A stretch of DNA of 64,000 bases, from the NCBI RefSeq assembly GCF_000283155.1, contig NW_004454217.1, forward strand, positions 3,651,134-3,715,133. Direction: 5' to 3'. The stretch is from Ceratotherium simum simum. Taxonomy: Eukaryota > Chordata > Mammalia > Perissodactyla > Rhinocerotidae. Of this stretch, positions 54,610 to 64,000 are shown one piece after another. Position 1 is the stretch's first letter. Each line of letters opens with the position of its first letter. Under the pieces are notes generated by a model. The model was not told where the DNA came from, did not search any database, and saw only the letters and a program-made list of their open reading frames with translations. The position numbers and the translations under genes are program-made.

Positions 54610-55165
54610 CCAAAAATAGTAATGTGGAAAATCAATGGATTTTGCTCAAAAAGTTTGGGAGATGCTGACCTAGTCTTCCTTCAGTTGCTCTTGTTCTACA
54701 GCCAACTGTTATATTTATTTATGATCCTCTGACATAGCTTTAGGGAACATTTGAGAAGCTTTCATATGTGGTTTATTAATAAAATTTACTTTTAAACTGG
54801 CATATTTGCAACCTCACTTTTTAAAAAGCCTACTTTAAAATTTTCCTCTTAAAGAAGGAACACGATGGCTGAATAGATTATCACGCTAAATGCCGTGTAA
54901 CCACCACTTACAGAGTTTAACTCACTTCTCTATAATTACTCTTTGAACTCCACTGAAGAGCTGTAACTGTACACTGCTGGTGGCAGTCAGGCCCGAGCTC
55001 TGCTTCTCCTGTTTTTTATTTACTAACAATTTTGTGAACTATGATTTTCATTTTGTTCATAACATCTCTGGTATATAATTATTTGTAGCCTTCACTTTAT
55101 ATTTTTTATTGTACGAGTAGTGACTCAGGTCAGCTCTGAATTAAAATGCTACTTCCCTAACAAGA
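54610..55165. other. Non-coding stretch, nothing recognised
   Basis: This is AT-rich unique-looking sequence between the L2/LTR and the GT microsatellite. Confidence 0.4.
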
Positions 55166-55168
55166 CCA

Positions 55169-55173
<5 letters not shown>

Positions 55174-55215
<42 letters not shown>

Positions 55216-55216
55216 T
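55174..55216. repeat. (GT)n(GA)n microsatellite
   Basis: About 15 GT units are followed directly by about 6 GA units. The His/Thr- and Leu/Ser-repeat minus frames over it are artefacts. It is likely polymorphic. Confidence 0.97.
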
Positions 55217-55219
55217 GAG

Positions 55220-55970
55220 CAAGAGAGAATATGAATGGGAATAAAAGCAATACAACTTTGCACCTGGCTCCTTCCCTTTCCCCTCCTTCCCAGCTGTCTG
55301 TCAGCACCTGCTGCGCCCCACATGTAAGTGCCACCTGAGTCAGTCTTCCTGGCTGAGTCTGTTTATCTTGCATCTGAAAGCGGTGCACACCAACCCCGTC
55401 AGGTCCCGGGACCATCCTGACCCAGGCAGGTGACATCATCAAGTCTCTCATTTTGCTCTGCCTGCTCTGACAGTGAATCCTGGTTTTAGAAACTAAGGAC
55501 TTGACTTTGTGAAGAAGCTCCTACCGGTTCCCGATTTACAGAAACTCCATCTCTGCCTTGGTCCCCAGTTTATGAATAACTGAAATTCAACCTTGAATCT
55601 CAAACCCTATGACCAAACTCCTTTTGCCCGAGGTTACTCCTCCTGCTTTTCCGCCTGCTTCTGTTCTGGAATTCTGCCCACTGTGTACTACTTTACTCCT
55701 TGCATCACCTACCCACCCATCCCGGTTTCCTTCCCAGCACTGCTAGCCCTTTCTCAAGTGTTTACCTCCCTCAAGTGCGTCTGTCAGTGCCTCAATCCCA
55801 GGATGTCCCTGAGCTGCTCCATAAGCTGCTGAATCAGCCCTGTGTCACACTCTTTGTGGGTAGCATTTGTATCAACTGAAGTCTGCTCTGCAAGCTCTAC
55901 AGTGAAAACTGAGTGTTGACGGCAACACATGGGCAGCTTGGGAATTGAAGTCTCCACAAGGTGATCCATA
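55220..55970. other. Relatively GC-richer unique segment
   Basis: This segment is visibly less AT-rich than the surrounding DNA and no repeat is recognised in it. Open frames on both strands (55149-55451 minus, 55593-55832 plus, 55784-55969 minus) are under 101 codons and have no domain. It could be regulatory, an unrecognised old repeat or an untranslated exon. I cannot decide from sequence alone. Confidence 0.35.
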
Positions 55971-55974
55971 TAAT

Positions 55975-56630
55975 CTTATTCCTTTGAAAGAATTGACTGA
56001 GTGGCTTTAAAATAATTGTATTAAACTGGAGTTGAGCAGTAGAGTTATGCTGTGGTTTTTGGCTTTCATTTGGAAAAAGAAAACATACATGAATGATGTC
56101 ATGAGCATAATGAGTGGGATTTGAGGGTATATGATTTCTACATGTGGTATATATCGTTTCTCCTCAAAGAGAAAGAAATGATTAACTTCACTAGAGTGAA
56201 TGAATACTTTAGGCCTCTGGATACTGTTAAAAAACGTTGTTGGTTTTGTGTGCCTGTATGTAGGGGAGTGTGGGCTAAGGAGTTCCTAAATGGAATGAGT
56301 AGAAAGTGTTGATCTAGCTATTAAATGTTGTTTTTCATCAATTAACATGTGTATTTTGTCCCCAAGGTGGGACTTCTTACCTTTGAAAAATATACATTTT
56401 ATTTTTAACCTACACACAATACTCTGTGTAATGAGGATTGGTATGACTCAAATTTGTCAGTTGAATACAGACATTTTGTAACACTTACTTTTCTTATTGT
56501 AACAGCTTTTTTTTTTTCTACTTCAAGTTTTAGAGTCCACATGATATATGATGTAATTGGTATGGCCCAATCACATATAAAGTACTTAGACTATTTGCTT
56601 CCAACAATGTAAGCACAGCTCCTAAAACAG
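55975..56630. other. Non-coding stretch, nothing recognised
   Basis: This is AT-rich unique-looking sequence. A poly-T run lies at about 56508-56518. Confidence 0.4.
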
Positions 56631-56633
56631 TGG

Positions 56634-56668
56634 AGCTGGTACCAGCTGGTTCAGCTGGTAGCTGAACC
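56634..56668. repeat. Two abutting inverted repeats with E-box cores
   Basis: Positions 56634-56647 are a 14-bp perfect palindrome, agctggtaccagct. Immediately next, ggttcagct (56648-56656) and agctgaacc (56660-56668) form 9-bp perfect arms around a 3-nt loop. The heptamer agctggt recurs three times in 27 bases. CAGCTG, an E-box-type hexamer, occurs twice. Confidence 0.85.
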
Positions 56669-56682
56669 GGAAATGAGCTACA

Positions 56683-56908
56683 CTTGACCACTTATTGTAT
56701 TTCAAACAATTTGCTAAGTACTTCTGAAGCATTATATTATAACAACCTCAGAAGCTTTTCATTGCTCTCTATTAGGAAACTTAGATTCAAAGACATTGGG
56801 GAGTTTGCCTAAGGTTATAATCATAAATGGCTGAATCAGGATTTGAACTCCGTTCAATGGGTCTGGTGTCCACAATGAGTCTATGATTACCCTATGCTAT
56901 ATTCCATC
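56683..56908 (-). repeat. MIR SINE, antisense
   Basis: The sequence gaccacttattgtatttcaa, ttgctaagtacttctgaagc, gaaacttagattcaaagaca, gtttgcctaaggttataatc, atggctgaatcaggatttga, tctatgattaccctatgcta is the full antisense MIR order. Confidence 0.75.
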
Positions 56909-57030
56909 AGGAAGTGGAAATGAATTATTAAAGGAAAATTAAAGTCTGTCTCTTAAATCTGCCGTTTGCCTGCCCTATTCTTGCCAGAGTAACTGTTCAT
57001 CTCTCTTAGTCTTTTCTCCTCCGTAACCAT

Positions 57031-57290
57031 TGACCATTTATGGATCACCTTCTGTGTAAAGCACTCTACTGGGCACATGATGGAGCACAAAGAAGCATAA
57101 CAGGTGGTTCTCTCCTTCTGGCAGCTTACTTTCTGGTTGACGGCTCAAAATTATCCCACTGCAAATAATTAATAAAAGTGGCAGAGTATGTCAAATGGGA
57201 GAGTAGAAGTGAAGCTCACTGTGATGTGGCTTAGATGAGAAAAGGTGAAAGATGATTCAGAGTAGGAAAAACAGGAGCTACTTTGAAGAA
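57031..57290 (-). repeat. L2 fragment, antisense
   Basis: The sequence catttatggatcaccttctg, tgtaaagcactctactgggc, ctccttctggcagcttactt, gcaaataattaataaaagtg follows the reverse complement of the L2 3' region. Confidence 0.5.
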
Positions 57291-57440
57291 TTTATTTGGG
57301 GCCAAATTGGATGGCCTGTTGACGTATTATCTCACAACAGACATTTTGATGCTTCTGCACACTCATCAGAGGCACTTGCTTTTTCCTTTTTCATTTTTTA
57401 ATAGTTGAAATTTAAACTGAGATAAAATTTTTAATTTCAT

Positions 57441-57572
57441 TTCCATGTTCCACTTCTAAAATGTGAAGCCCATGATAGCATAGATCATGTCTGACTTGTT
57501 CACCTCTGTATCTCTAACACTTAACAACTGTTCCTAGCATGTTATCAGGTTCTCAATAAAAATTTGGTGTAA
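57441..57572 (+). repeat. L2 3' end
   Basis: The sequence ttccacttctaaaatgtgaa, gcccatgatagcatagatca, tgtctgacttgttcacctct, gtatctctaacacttaacaa, caggttctcaataaaaattt is a sense L2 terminus. Confidence 0.65.
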
Positions 57573-57878
57573 GAGTTAGGCATGAGAGACAAAAGCATTC
57601 TTCATTCTGCTTTCTAATTACTAAAACAGCTCATATTAAAGAGTTTTACATTGTTGAAGACTCTTTTCAATAAATTATTTGGTCTGTTGCTACAAACAGT
57701 GGGTGTTTATTAGGTTTATCATTTTGTTGTAGTATTTGCATGTGTGAGAAAAGATAGAACTTGTACCAAGGTCTGTTTCAATACATTTGTCTTACACTAC
57801 ATATTTATGTAGGCCCTGTTTTACTATCCTAAATTGAAATTTATAAATAAGATAATCTAGTAAGATAAGATAGATGAC

Positions 57879-57921
57879 ATATATATATTATATATATATA
57901 TATATTATATATATATAATAC
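57879..57921. repeat. (AT)n low-complexity tract
   Basis: These are interrupted AT dinucleotide runs (atatatattatatatatata). The tract is near-palindromic throughout. Confidence 0.9.
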
Positions 57922-58169
57922 ATAATTTTAAAAATCAATATAATTCCATATTAATATAAAGGAGAAATATGAGGAAAGCTATTTTATAAAATTCTGTGTA
58001 TCTCAGTATGCAAATGTTCAGGCATGTGAATAATAGAAGTCATAAGAGGTAGTCATCTGCTTATACCTAAATGTAGAAGCTGCATGAATATGAAGCTACA
58101 TTTGCACAATAATGGATGTGTGTTATATTGGTGACTCATACTATGAGAGGTGTTGCAGTTGGTGACTTA

Positions 58170-58187
58170 TTTTTTTTTTTTTTTTTA
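58170..58187. repeat. Poly-T run
   Basis: This is a homopolymer run of about 17 T. No retroelement body is recognised to its right in antisense, so its origin is unclear. Confidence 0.85.
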
Positions 58188-58407
58188 AATGAACAACTCT
58201 TGGTAAATTTCCAAACCAAATAAGTTTTATGCTCCTCCAGGTTTACATAGTGGTTACATTCTGAAAAAAAGCAATGAACTATAAAAGTGTGCGAAAAATA
58301 CTTGGTGTTCATTTGCTTAAAATTAGGTTCTAGGCTCAGATAATTATAAACAGGTTATTCATCTGGATGACTACCTGGTAGGGCATTTGAAAGCTGCATG
58401 GAGCACA

Positions 58408-58570
58408 CTGAATGTCCTTTGCCTTGTAGGACATCTAGTTTCTCTGACCCCTACCCACTAAATGCCAGCACAGCCCCCTCATCTTTGTGGAATCTACTTA
58501 TGTACATGGGATTGCAAATTTAAAAGATTTGTACCTCTGGGGGAGTACTGTCCCCTTTGAGAACCATAGC
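58408..58570 (-). mobile_element. MER5-type hAT-Charlie fragment, antisense
   Basis: The sequence gaatgtcctttgccttgtag, gacatctagtttctctgacc, cctacccactaaatgccagc, acagccccctcatctttgtg, then actgtcccctttgagaacca follows antisense MER5 with insertions. The right end is recognisable. Confidence 0.6.
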
Positions 58571-58574
58571 TATA

Positions 58575-59220
58575 GAGAAATAAGGAGCTAGGCAAAATTT
58601 AATTTGTTACTCTCTTGCCTTCATTTGAGGTACAAATTTCTCCCCTCAATCAGATCTGCCACTGCCACTAGCTGCCTTCAGTCACTCTTTCATCCTATCC
58701 CTTTTCAGCAGTTGTCTTGTCTTCAAGGCGCATCTCCCAGGAAATATCCTGGGCTTTGAGCCTAGCCTTTCTCAACCTTTATCTCAAGCTGCTGTCATTG
58801 AGCGATTTAATAAAATCTGATAAATTAACTCCCAATCTACTGCTACTGACATATAGGGACTTCAAGCTTTACTTCATATTTTTTTGACTTAGGTCAGAAC
58901 TAAGGCATCCAGGTTAAATTTCCCACCTCTACCATGTATCTGTGAAGGAAATGTTCAGTTCTATTGGCTTTCCAAAGCCGTTACATAATTTTGCTAACCA
59001 CCTATTATAGACCAGAACTATCAGGTTATTTAATATCTTGGAGATATTCAGATTTTTTATCTAGAAAATGGAAATGATAATTAGAACTAAAGTTATTTTA
59101 TCTGTGATTATTAAGCAAGATATTCTCTGTATAAAATTGTTAGCTTAAACCCAAGCACATAGTTGATGATAATGCTTATTGTTACCAAAAAGTCTTTGCC
59201 TTTCAGCTTACTATAGATCT
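58575..59220. other. Non-coding stretch, nothing recognised
   Basis: This is unique-looking sequence without a gene, RNA or supported repeat. Confidence 0.4.
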
Positions 59221-59224
59221 ATTC

Positions 59225-59395
59225 TTAATTAGGGGTGATTTGGGTGGGCGGTAGGGAGGTTGCTACTGGCATTTACTGGCTAGAGGCCAGGGATGTTACT
59301 TAACATTCTAAAATGCATAGGACAGTTCCCTACAAGAAAGAATTATACAGCCCAAAATGTCAATAGCAACAAAGGTGAGGGAACCCTGCTGTAGA
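59225..59395 (+). mobile_element. MER5-type hAT-Charlie fragment
   Basis: The sequence gttgctactggcatttactg, gctagaggccagggatgtta, ttctaaaatgcataggacag, agaattatacagcccaaaat, gtcaatagcaacaaaggtga, gggaaccctg is a MER5A-type element in the usual orientation, with a damaged 5' part. Confidence 0.8.
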
Positions 59396-59399
59396 TATA

Positions 59400-60605
59400 T
59401 AGCGCGCAGTCTTCAATTTGTTGTTAGTATTTGCTGTATTCATTCTTGAAGAGAAAAAACTCATAATTTAACTCAGTTTCACTGAGTTAACTTATTTCCC
59501 CAATGAAAGACAGCCTGAATCATCACATACATATTCTGAGAAACTGATGAGAACAAGGTGTCTAATTACTCATGTTTATAAATATTTATCTTTTAATTTT
59601 TTGTTGCCGTCTTAAGGCCCATCTATTTCCATTTTCCCTTCTGTGTAGCTTTCCTATTTGAAGTATTTATGAAGCTAACATTTTGACACGTTTTAGAAGA
59701 TTCATAGATTTCAAAAAAGAAAGATAAATCCAGCCACTTTCTCCCGCCACCTTGGGAAAAGAAACTATGAGTGGAAAAGTGTTGGGAGCATTTGTATGTT
59801 ACTCTAAACGTTGGGCCAGGAAGTGGTTCCAATATTGTTATTCTGCTTAACACATAAGTAACTAGCCCTTGCGTGCACATTCTTGTTTTAATTAATCTCT
59901 ACCCTCACATTTGTATAAGGTAGCAAGATACCCAGAGGATGGTTTAAACTTCAACTGAATTGTAGTTTTCCCAGAATCTTCCTTGTACATACACACTTTG
60001 AAGAGAAATAGGTGAGACATACATAAATGATATCAAGAAAAGCCTGTCTGTGACTCTGGAACCACTCATCTGTGGGAATATCTGACTTGTGAAATGCAAG
60101 GTTAGCAAACATTAGTGCAGGGCAAGTGCTGGCTGTGCAAGTAAAAGCTCTCCAGGGAAGTTTTTATTTTGCGCTCCCAATTTTTTCCAAGATATCAGAA
60201 GATTCTTTCCCTGCAGAAACAATGAGAAGCTCATAGGAGAGTGAAGGCCTGAGTAGGAATGAAACCACATCATGTATCGTGCTCAGAAAGGTGTTCCCAT
60301 TGGAAAACATTGCAGGAGGTCTGGGTTTCAGCAGGAAGAAGGAGAGTGAGAATGACTTTTTCATTCGGGAGACAAAGTGGAATTACCAAATCAGAACTGT
60401 GGCCTTCTCGATCCCTCATGTTCTCCAGTTTGATTTTTTCAGGTGGAACTATATTAATAATGATTATTTAAAGGATGTGTTTCAGTATAAGTATATGTAA
60501 ACTGTTGAGCCAAATCTATTTCTTGATGTCATTTTCTGACCCTGGGAAACGTCAGAATTGAAATGAAAGGTAAGTGACTAAATTAGACACATTTAAAACC
60601 AAATA
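59400..60605. other. Non-coding stretch, nothing recognised
   Basis: Frames at 59623-59880, 60164-60364, 60259-60471 and 60279-60500 overlap one another on opposite strands. None has a recognisable domain. Confidence 0.4.
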
Positions 60606-60611
60606 CACTTT

Positions 60612-60836
60612 TATCCTGTTTAAAGATTTTATTTATTTATTTTTTCGCCCCAAAGCCCCAATAGATAGTTGTATGTCATAGCTGCACATCCTTCTAGTTG
60701 CTGTATGTGGGACGCGGCCTCAGCATGGCAGGAGAAGTGGTGCGTCAGTGCACGCCCGGGATCCGAACCCGGGCCGCCAGCAGCGGAGCGTGCGCACTTA
60801 ACCGCTAAGCCACCGGGCCTGCCCTATCCTGTTTAA
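60612..60836 (-). mobile_element. ERE SINE, antisense, short form, with 12-bp TSDs
   Basis: The body is 60624-60824. On the minus strand it reads gggcaggcccggtggcttag, cggttaagtgcgcacgctcc, a B-box-like gggttcggatcc, cacatacagcaactagaagg, ttggggctttggggcgaaaa, ataaataaataaaatcttt. The perfect TSD tatcctgtttaa lies at 60612-60623 and 60825-60836. It is one of the least diverged copies and among the youngest in the window. Confidence 0.96.
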
Positions 60837-61050
60837 CTAAGTCCCTATTTCAACTCAGAATGGTGTGTTCAGATAGTGAATTTTTTCCCTTTTCTTTTGA
60901 GCCCCATGTATTATTTTGGAAATGAGAATGTGTAATAAAATGTATTTATATAATTTTAATAAATTGGATAGCATAGTGATAATAGTCAAGTGTTTATAGG
61001 TTTCTCTTCCTCAGTTCCTGCTAGCACAGTCCTGGGCGCAAATCTGCTTA

Positions 61051-61088
61051 TTAACAAATGCTGGGCTAATTAACAAATGCTGGGCTGA
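61051..61088. repeat. 19-bp tandem duplication
   Basis: ttaacaaatgctgggctaa (61051-61069) is repeated at 61070-61088 with one change (a to g). It is possibly a duplication within an L2-like terminus (about 61010-61090). Confidence 0.8.
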
Positions 61089-61094
61089 TTTATT

Positions 61095-62875
61095 CCCTTA
61101 GGTGTATAGAACAGAACCAGCATTTTTTCTTTGCTAGCTGGTTGTCAGTCTCTGCAGCAAGTTTCCTTGGTATATGTACCCCAACAGCAGATGTAAATTT
61201 GGTAGATTCATGGAAACACCTATTCAATAAATACGCGGTGTTCTGGGAACGCTTTTGGGGGAAGTGTGTCTTTTTCATTGTTCCTTATTGTAAATTATCT
61301 ACTAGTTCTTATAAAAATAGAGCTCCAAATCTTCTATAATTCGGTTTGGTGTCTTGACTATGAAGAACAGACTAAAAGTAACTGGGCTTAATTAGTGACT
61401 GCCTGAAAGAGAGAGTTGTCTATCGTATGGCTGCTCTGAGGTTCAAAAAGAGCTGTTAATTCTTATTATTACATTAGAAGCCTGGGAGACAATATGTATC
61501 AGGTGCTCCCTCAGTCATCAGAATTCTTCTTAATGAAAGTGAGTTCTAAACCAATGAGATGGATTTCAGTAAGTGCAGAGCAACCAGTGAACCTCAAAGA
61601 AGCAAACACAATATGGAAAATATTAACCTGCTCATCAATATTTGAAAAATTCATTCTCATTATTTTATTTCCTGACATTACATTTACTACAGTTGTGCAA
61701 AATTATTAGTCATCTATTGGGTTTTATCCCCTCAGTTGAAGAAAGAGCACTTATTATATTTTTTAATACTCTCTGTTGTAGTTGTGTACTTTGCACAATT
61801 TGGTCGAAGTGTGTTTTAAGGGTTTAATTTGTCATCTGGCTATTTCACTTATAAAAGGTATATAGGTATCAGCACTAATTAGTGCATATAAATATTTGGA
61901 AATAATATCAAGTTTGGTTTTCTGAAATTTTTAATCTCTTTAAATTGCCATGGAAGCGTCCATTAATCCTTCCATAATAGATAATAGTCATATAAAAGAA
62001 AACAAAAATTACCTCAGGAAATCTTTTAAAGTACACTTAGAGACAAAAGCCTTTATTTTTTCACTGAAGGAAAATGTGGTATCGGCACCATATGCATTGT
62101 AAGCATGTTCTGTGAAATATATTTTGAAATATTAATATATTTAAAAATAAAATGGATAATTTGCCAGCATTACATGGAAAAGATTTTTACCTCATTTTGA
62201 GATAAGTGAATATTTCATAAATGGCAAAGGAATATGGTTGGAACCGTGTTTTCTGTCTGAATAAATGAAACCAGTACTTTGCAGATTACACAGACTATCA
62301 GATTGATACTCAGTGATGAAAAGCAAAGTTTTTTTGTTATTTTTTTCTCTTCACAAATATGAAAAAAATAACTTAGGAAGTACGCTAAGTAGATAATATA
62401 CATATAGATTTCACTAGAAATGAGGGGAAATTATCATAGCTTTTATATAAAAGGCTCTATTTGGATATGTACTTTTTCCTAAGTATTTGATGGAGAATTG
62501 TTCTATTGCTCTGTAAGGGAATTTTCTGATGTTCAATTTGTATTGATGGTTTTTAATCCTTCAAAATACTAAAGATAGACTCCAAAGTTTAATCTAAGCA
62601 CTGTAATAAAAAGTTTATTCTGCCTGGTTCCTGTGTGTCATGGATGGGTTTATTAGCTTGTCTAGCATAAAGTATCTTAGTTCTCCATTACTATGCATGG
62701 ACAAACAGTGGATATGATGTTGAAATGAGTATAATAACAGATTATCATTTTGCTTGTTTCAGTTCTTTTGAATTATTGGATATTCAGTTTAAGAAAATAT
62801 TTTTCTTATAAATCAATAAAAATGATTTATAAATAATAGTCGTATATTTGAGCTAAAGTAGACAAGTGTCTTTGA
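61095..62875. other. Non-coding stretch, nothing recognised
   Basis: About 1.8 kb of AT-rich DNA has short overlapping frames on both strands. I see no repeat or RNA gene with confidence. Confidence 0.4.
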
Positions 62876-62877
62876 TT

Positions 62878-62968
62878 CATCTCTTCATTTACTCATTCAC
62901 CAAATATTTATTGAATGCCTGCTATATGTTAGGGACTGTGCTAGATGCTAGAAACAGAATATTTTGTT
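62878..62968 (-). repeat. L2 3'-end fragment, antisense
   Basis: The sequence ttcatttactcattcaccaa, atatttattgaatgcctgct, atatgttagggactgtgcta, gatgctagaaacagaat is a clear reverse complement of the L2 terminus. Confidence 0.6.
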
Positions 62969-62969
62969 T

Positions 62970-64000
62970 ATTTTCTTTAGATGTAAGTTGCTTTTGGTTA
63001 ATTTATATGTTTAATTCCAGAAGTCAGCTCCAACTTATCCCAATTAATGTTAGACAAATGTGTGTCTTTATTGCAGAAGAAATTTTTTGGTTGCAAAAGA
63101 AAGAAACAATGGGAAATTAAAGACCTACCATAACTCAGATAATCACGGCCCAGTAAGCGTTTGCCAGAAGAATGGGACTGCCATTCTTAATTTTGATTAA
63201 ATACTGTGTGAAAAAGCCACCAGAAGAAATCCTATAAGTCGGAAGCCATGTATAGGAAACTGATGAGCTAGGCAATTCTTTTTCAACCTTCTTTCCTGCT
63301 GGACAGTTTAGGCAACATTCAGCGAAAGCAAGAATTATTTGGATTTTAGTGCTTTCAGCACAAAGTTTTTTAAGTCTCTGTCACTTGATACTATCTCCAG
63401 TGGATATGTTTGTTATTTTTCACAGTTCAAATCAAAGATATTTGGTATTTGAAATTTATTTTACATTTCCCTTTTTAAAGTATATTGAGGTGAGTGTAAT
63501 TTTCATACTGTTTGAATCATCTTACAAATTTGGTTGTTTTCCACATGATGGTATAAGTAAAAATCCCAATATAATCACACACCGATGGAATGTAAGTAAA
63601 CAGCTAAATAAGTGTCCCTGCTCTCGTACTGTCAAATGTGAGAGTAGTGGAGGAGTTCCCCACGTCCAGGGTAAAGGAGTGTCGTAGTCCAAAATAATCT
63701 ATATGACAGCTTTTCCCAGTGTGTGTTCTGGGGAACTATGTTAATAGGCTTCACCCACAAAATAAAGAATTTCTACAGAAATAAATTTGGGAAATACTGC
63801 GTTGGGCGAAGGTATACAGTTTATTTATTGCAGGACATCTCGGCATCTTCAATTTGTAATTATGCACTGTAAATCTCTGAAAGAGGGGTATAAGTCTTCC
63901 AAACTTATTTGTCATGAACTCCTTGACAAATATCTCTTTAGTGCTAATGCTCATAGTATAATAATATACTCATATTTGTAACATCATATGCACTGTTTCC
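62970..64000. other. Non-coding stretch to the end of the window
   Basis: The 112-codon frame at 63349-63687 and the 64-67-codon frames near 63751-63981 have no recognisable domain. I see no repeat with confidence. Confidence 0.4.

Noticed and set aside
60645..60824. tRNA gene-like A and B boxes
   Set aside because: These are the internal pol III promoter of an ERE SINE, as in the other ERE heads. No cloverleaf-complete tRNA gene is present.
1..64000. A new defence, metabolic or other protein-coding system
   Set aside because: I looked on both strands for clustered genes, conserved motifs and repeat-spacer structures. Everything substantial is explained by mammalian retroelements, DNA transposons, simple repeats or unique non-coding DNA.

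Overview
The window reads as nuclear DNA of a placental mammal, most likely a perissodactyl (horse, ass, zebra, rhinoceros or tapir). It is AT-rich, has no compact genes, and holds layered interspersed repeats. The strongest lineage clue is a family of at least 12 tRNA-derived SINEs whose 5' end reads like GGGCCGGCCCGTGGCTTAGC, followed by a B-box-like GGTTCGGATCC. I recognise these as Equine Repetitive Elements (ERE), which are restricted to Perissodactyla. Most copies have target-site duplications (TSDs) that can be read directly.

I found no intact protein-coding gene, no exon set and no structural RNA gene. The open frames present are short and either random or shadows of repeats; the 177-residue frame at 4864-5397 lies in an ERE tail and an antisense L2 relic. 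The window is therefore intergenic, or the interior of a large intron. The only gene-derived sequence I can suggest is a decayed fragment near 905-1330 (minus) that resembles the lysine-rich C-terminus of NOP56.

Layout. 1-345: 3' end of an L1. 905-1330: NOP56-like pseudogene fragment. 4355-5470: antisense L2 split by an ERE. 7385-7637: ERE. 14296-15226: L1 3' end. 17560-19600: HAL1/L1 relic, antisense. 20446-20685 and 24058-24281: EREs. 26695-27115: L1 3' end. 27421-27954: two EREs, one inserted at the edge of the other. 29588-29801: ERE. 30601-30963: hAT transposon with an 8-bp TSD. 31776-32034 and 34314-34560: EREs. 35775-36460: antisense L2. 39276-39429: ERE running into an 829-base assembly gap (39430-40258). 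40259-40455: antisense L1 ORF2 on the far side of the gap. 43823-44070: ERE. 45409-45582: MER20-like hAT. 49764-51200: L1 mosaic with opposite orientations. 52064-52250, 58408-58570 and 59225-59395: MER5-type hAT pieces. 53959-54513: solo LTR inserted in an L2. 60624-60824: ERE. MIR and L2 fragments and microsatellites are scattered throughout.

Nothing here looks like a new enzymatic or defence system. The points worth a second look are structural: the modular tails of the ERE copies, a shared 8-bp repeat bracketing an ERE/gap/L1 composite, the HAL1-like relic, an inverted L1 mosaic, a solo LTR with a 4-bp TSD inside an L2, and several perfect hairpins in otherwise unique DNA. All family names come from memory of consensus sequences and need a RepeatMasker run to confirm.
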